From: Pseudomaricurvus alcaniphilus
GTDB taxonomy: Bacteria; Pseudomonadota; Gammaproteobacteria; Pseudomonadales; Cellvibrionaceae
DNA: 64,000 bases
NCBI RefSeq assembly: GCF_011440395.1
Contig: NZ_JAAOIX010000002.1
Location: forward strand, 434,001 to 498,000
Reading direction: 5' to 3'
The notes under the pieces are model-generated. The model ran no database searches, was not told the origin of the DNA, and saw only the letters and a list, made by a program, of their open reading frames with translations. Both the position numbers and the translations under genes were made by a program. Of the stretch, positions 61,915-64,000 are shown piece after piece; the stretch's first letter is position 1, and each line of letters begins with the position of its first letter.

Positions 61915-64000
61915 ATGAATATAGCGCACCCCCCAAAAGAAAATAAACTGGGCCAAAGCAGGATAATCCTGGCCCAAACCAGGGGCCCCACGGAAAAGAA
62001 AATCATCGCAGATTGGTTGCACAACAACCTCATAGCGCAACCGGGTTACGACCGGGAAATCATCTACATTGACTACCCCAAACTGGACGCCAGTCGCACC
62101 ACACAACGCCTGCACCAGCGCCTGGCGCGAGGCGATAACCCGACACTCTGCCCGGTACGGGTAGCCTGGCTGCCGAAAACGCGCAACGGTAAACCCCAGG
62201 TCTATTTGCGCGACCTGGTAACCATCGGCGATCCGCGCTCCCCGCGTGAATACGCCAAACGCCTGATCGCCAAACAACACCCCGAGCGCGTGCGTATTCT
62301 CGAAGGCGAGCCCGCCACTCTGACAGAGCTGCGCGGCATCCTGGAACAACAGCGCCCAGGTGACGCGGAACACAAGCTGGCTCATTTCGTGGTCCGGCGC
62401 GCGACCCTCGCGCTGGAGCGCGCCTCGTCGCAACTGCTGGGCCCGCAATATAAAATGCCAAAACTGGTGCTGGAAGAGATTCGCAGCTCCAGGCGTTTTC
62501 AGGAAGGTTTGCGCCAGCTCGCCGAGGACAAGCAGTTGGCGCTGACCCAGGCTGAGCAGTTGGCAGAAAAAGCACTGCGCGAACTGGCATCGGGCTTCAC
62601 CCCGCTGGGGCTGGACTTCAACCTCATCATGGGCCGCTTCCTCTACCGTCGCGGCTACGCCGAGAAGCTGGATATCGACCCCGGTCAAATTGAAGCCGTG
62701 CGCGCGGCACTGCGCGGTAAACCCGGCATTATACTGCCCTCACATCGCTCCAATATGGACGTCGGGGTCATGACGGTGGCCATGCACGAAGCCGGGCTGC
62801 CGCGCACCAGCACCCTCGGCGGGATCAATATGAGCTTTTGGCCCATGGGCTATATCATGCGTCGCTCCGGAGTGATATTTATTCGCCGGGATATCCGCAG
62901 TGATCCGGTCTACCGCTGGGTACTGAAGGAGTACCTCGGCTATATGGTGGAAAAGCGCTTTAGCCTGCAGTGGTATATCGAGGGCACCCGCTCCCGCACC
63001 GGCAAATCCCTGCCCCCCAAACTGGGACTATTAAAATACGTGGTGGACGCCTACCGCGAGGGCCGCTGCGAAGATATCGCCCTGATCCCGGCCGCCACTA
63101 CCTATGATCAACTCAACGAAGTCAAAGACTATGCCGGCGAAGCCATGGGAGTGGCGAAGAAAAAGGAAGACCTGAAATGGATGCTCAACTACTTTAAATC
63201 GTCCCGCGGCCGCTTTGGGCGTATCTATGTTCGTTTTGGAGAACCGCTGTCATTGAGCAGCTATTTTGGCAGCCAGCAAGACGCCCGCCAGCTTAGCGAC
63301 AGTGATTACCATCTGGCGCTGCAAAAGCTCGCTTTTGAGATATCCTGGCGCATCAACCAGGCGACCCCCATCACCGCCATATCCCTCATCACCATGACGA
63401 CTTTAAGCGCCTTTCGTCGCGCCCTGAGTTTTGAACAATTAAAAATGGTACTGAAGGAATTTGTGCTCTACATAGAGCGCAATGATGCACCGATGACCGC
63501 CAGTGCCAAACGCCTGCTCCGCGATGAGGGTGTGCAGGAGGAACTCGAGGCACTGATCGGCCAGGGGCTAATCCACGCCGAAACCGAAGGCCCGGAACCC
63601 GTGTACACCATCAACCACGATGCCCATGTGGCGGCGTCTTACTATCGCAACTGGATCATTCATCACTTTCTCGACAGTGCCATTGCCGAGATGGCGCTTA
63701 CCGCCGCCGCCGAGAGTGACAATCCGTTGCAGGCTCTCAATACCTTTTGGGAGAGCGCGTTCCAGCTGCGCGACCTGCTCAAGTTCGACTTCTTTTTTCT
63801 CGAGAAAAACCAGTTTCGCGACGGCCTGACGCAACGCTTGCAGCGGGTAGACAAGGATTGGGAGCAGGCCCTGGGCAAGGGCCGGGAATCCACATTAGCG
63901 CTGCTGGCCGCCATGCAACCCACCACCAGCGACAGTGTCTTGCGCAGTTTTCTGGAAAGCTACTGGGTGGTAGCGGTATGCCTGGAAATGCAGGCCGATA
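61915..64000 (+). CDS. plsB: Glycerol-3-phosphate acyltransferase PlsB-like (3' end beyond window)
   Basis: About 695 codons are visible from ATG at 61915, with AAAGGGA upstream; no stop before the edge. The acyltransferase blocks are in order: LPSHRSNMDVGVMT (catalytic H and D, near residue 276), GVIFIRRD, WYIEGTRSRTGKSLPPKLG (near 355) and IALIPAATTYDQLNE. This matches PlsB, which acylates glycerol-3-phosphate at the sn-1 position using acyl-ACP or acyl-CoA at the inner membrane. The spacing resembles the mycobacterial-type PlsB more than E. coli PlsB. Confidence 0.9.
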   Translation, partial: MNIAHPPKENKLGQSRIILAQTRGPTEKKIIADWLHNNLIAQPGYDREIIYIDYPKLDASRTTQRLHQRLARGDNPTLCPVRVAWLPKTRNGKPQVYLRDLVTIGDPRSPREYAKRLIAKQHPERVRILEGEPATLTELRGILEQQRPGDAEHKLAHFVVRRATLALERASSQLLGPQYKMPKLVLEEIRSSRRFQEGLRQLAEDKQLALTQAEQLAEKALRELASGFTPLGLDFNLIMGRFLYRRGYAEKLDIDPGQIEAVRAALRGKPGIILPSHRSNMDVGVMTVAMHEAGLPRTSTLGGINMSFWPMGYIMRRSGVIFIRRDIRSDPVYRWVLKEYLGYMVEKRFSLQWYIEGTRSRTGKSLPPKLGLLKYVVDAYREGRCEDIALIPAATTYDQLNEVKDYAGEAMGVAKKKEDLKWMLNYFKSSRGRFGRIYVRFGEPLSLSSYFGSQQDARQLSDSDYHLALQKLAFEISWRINQATPITAISLITMTTLSAFRRALSFEQLKMVLKEFVLYIERNDAPMTASAKRLLRDEGVQEELEALIGQGLIHAETEGPEPVYTINHDAHVAASYYRNWIIHHFLDSAIAEMALTAAAESDNPLQALNTFWESAFQLRDLLKFDFFFLEKNQFRDGLTQRLQRVDKDWEQALGKGRESTLALLAAMQPTTSDSVLRSFLESYWVVAVCLEMQAD

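Overview
The window reads as a chromosomal segment of a moderately high-GC, free-living gammaproteobacterium. The pqiABC, Pst, Lrp/ald, PlsB and TonB-receptor complement, with a large acyl-CoA catabolism block, suggests a marine Cellvibrionales-type lineage. This assignment is inferred from gene content only; no rRNA, tRNA, prophage, transposase gene or CRISPR array was seen.

Left part (1-13 kb). A Flp/Tad-type secretin and a TPR lipoprotein run off the left edge. Upstream is a probable signalling operon: a degenerate kinase-receiver protein, an isochorismatase-fold hydrolase and a three-PAS hybrid histidine kinase. Next come an ammonium-transporter fusion to PAS, GGDEF and EAL domains, and a BTAD-type regulator fused to an alpha/beta hydrolase.

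Arsenic/phosphate block (14-25 kb). Reading leftwards, arsS, a TVP38-flavin disulfide oxidoreductase fusion, a DUF547 protein, arsM and pstS-pstC-pstA-pstB are tightly packed and partly overlapping. Divergent from arsS are an ECF sigma factor, a zinc-finger anti-sigma factor and a 1-Cys peroxiredoxin. This looks like an arsenic methylation/arsenosugar module joined to its own phosphate importer and a thiol-stress regulon.

Cobalamin block (25-36 kb). A cobalamin riboswitch precedes btuB. It is followed by cobB, cobU, cobT, an alpha-ribazole phosphatase-like gene, cobS, cobD, cobC, a BtuF-like binding protein and bluB, many overlapping by a few bases. Together they cover outer-membrane uptake, dimethylbenzimidazole synthesis, aminopropanol-arm supply and nucleotide-loop assembly.

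Middle (36-46 kb). This part holds a MOSC protein, a secreted CHRD protein, and a secreted protein with ten EGKCG motifs that resembles HvfA-type copper-binding RiPP precursors, with no modification enzyme nearby. Then come pqiABC, a divergent lrp/ald pair and a sorbosone-dehydrogenase-like protein with a haem c motif.

Right part (46-64 kb). Thiolase, two MaoC-fold proteins, an amidohydrolase, two crotonase-fold enzymes, an Ltp-like thiolase homologue, a fused two-domain acyl-CoA dehydrogenase, an acyl-CoA ligase and a TonB receptor form a catabolic cluster for an unidentified carboxylic acid, possibly cyclic or branched. A PlsB-type acyltransferase is cut by the right edge.

Two genome-style signatures stand out. 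Many short tandem repeats (units of 12-24 bp, often 15) sit at gene boundaries or expand gene termini between 21 and 43 kb, with one more at 55.8 kb. Dispersed palindromic REP-like elements occur at 18.8, 37.0 and 52.5 kb.
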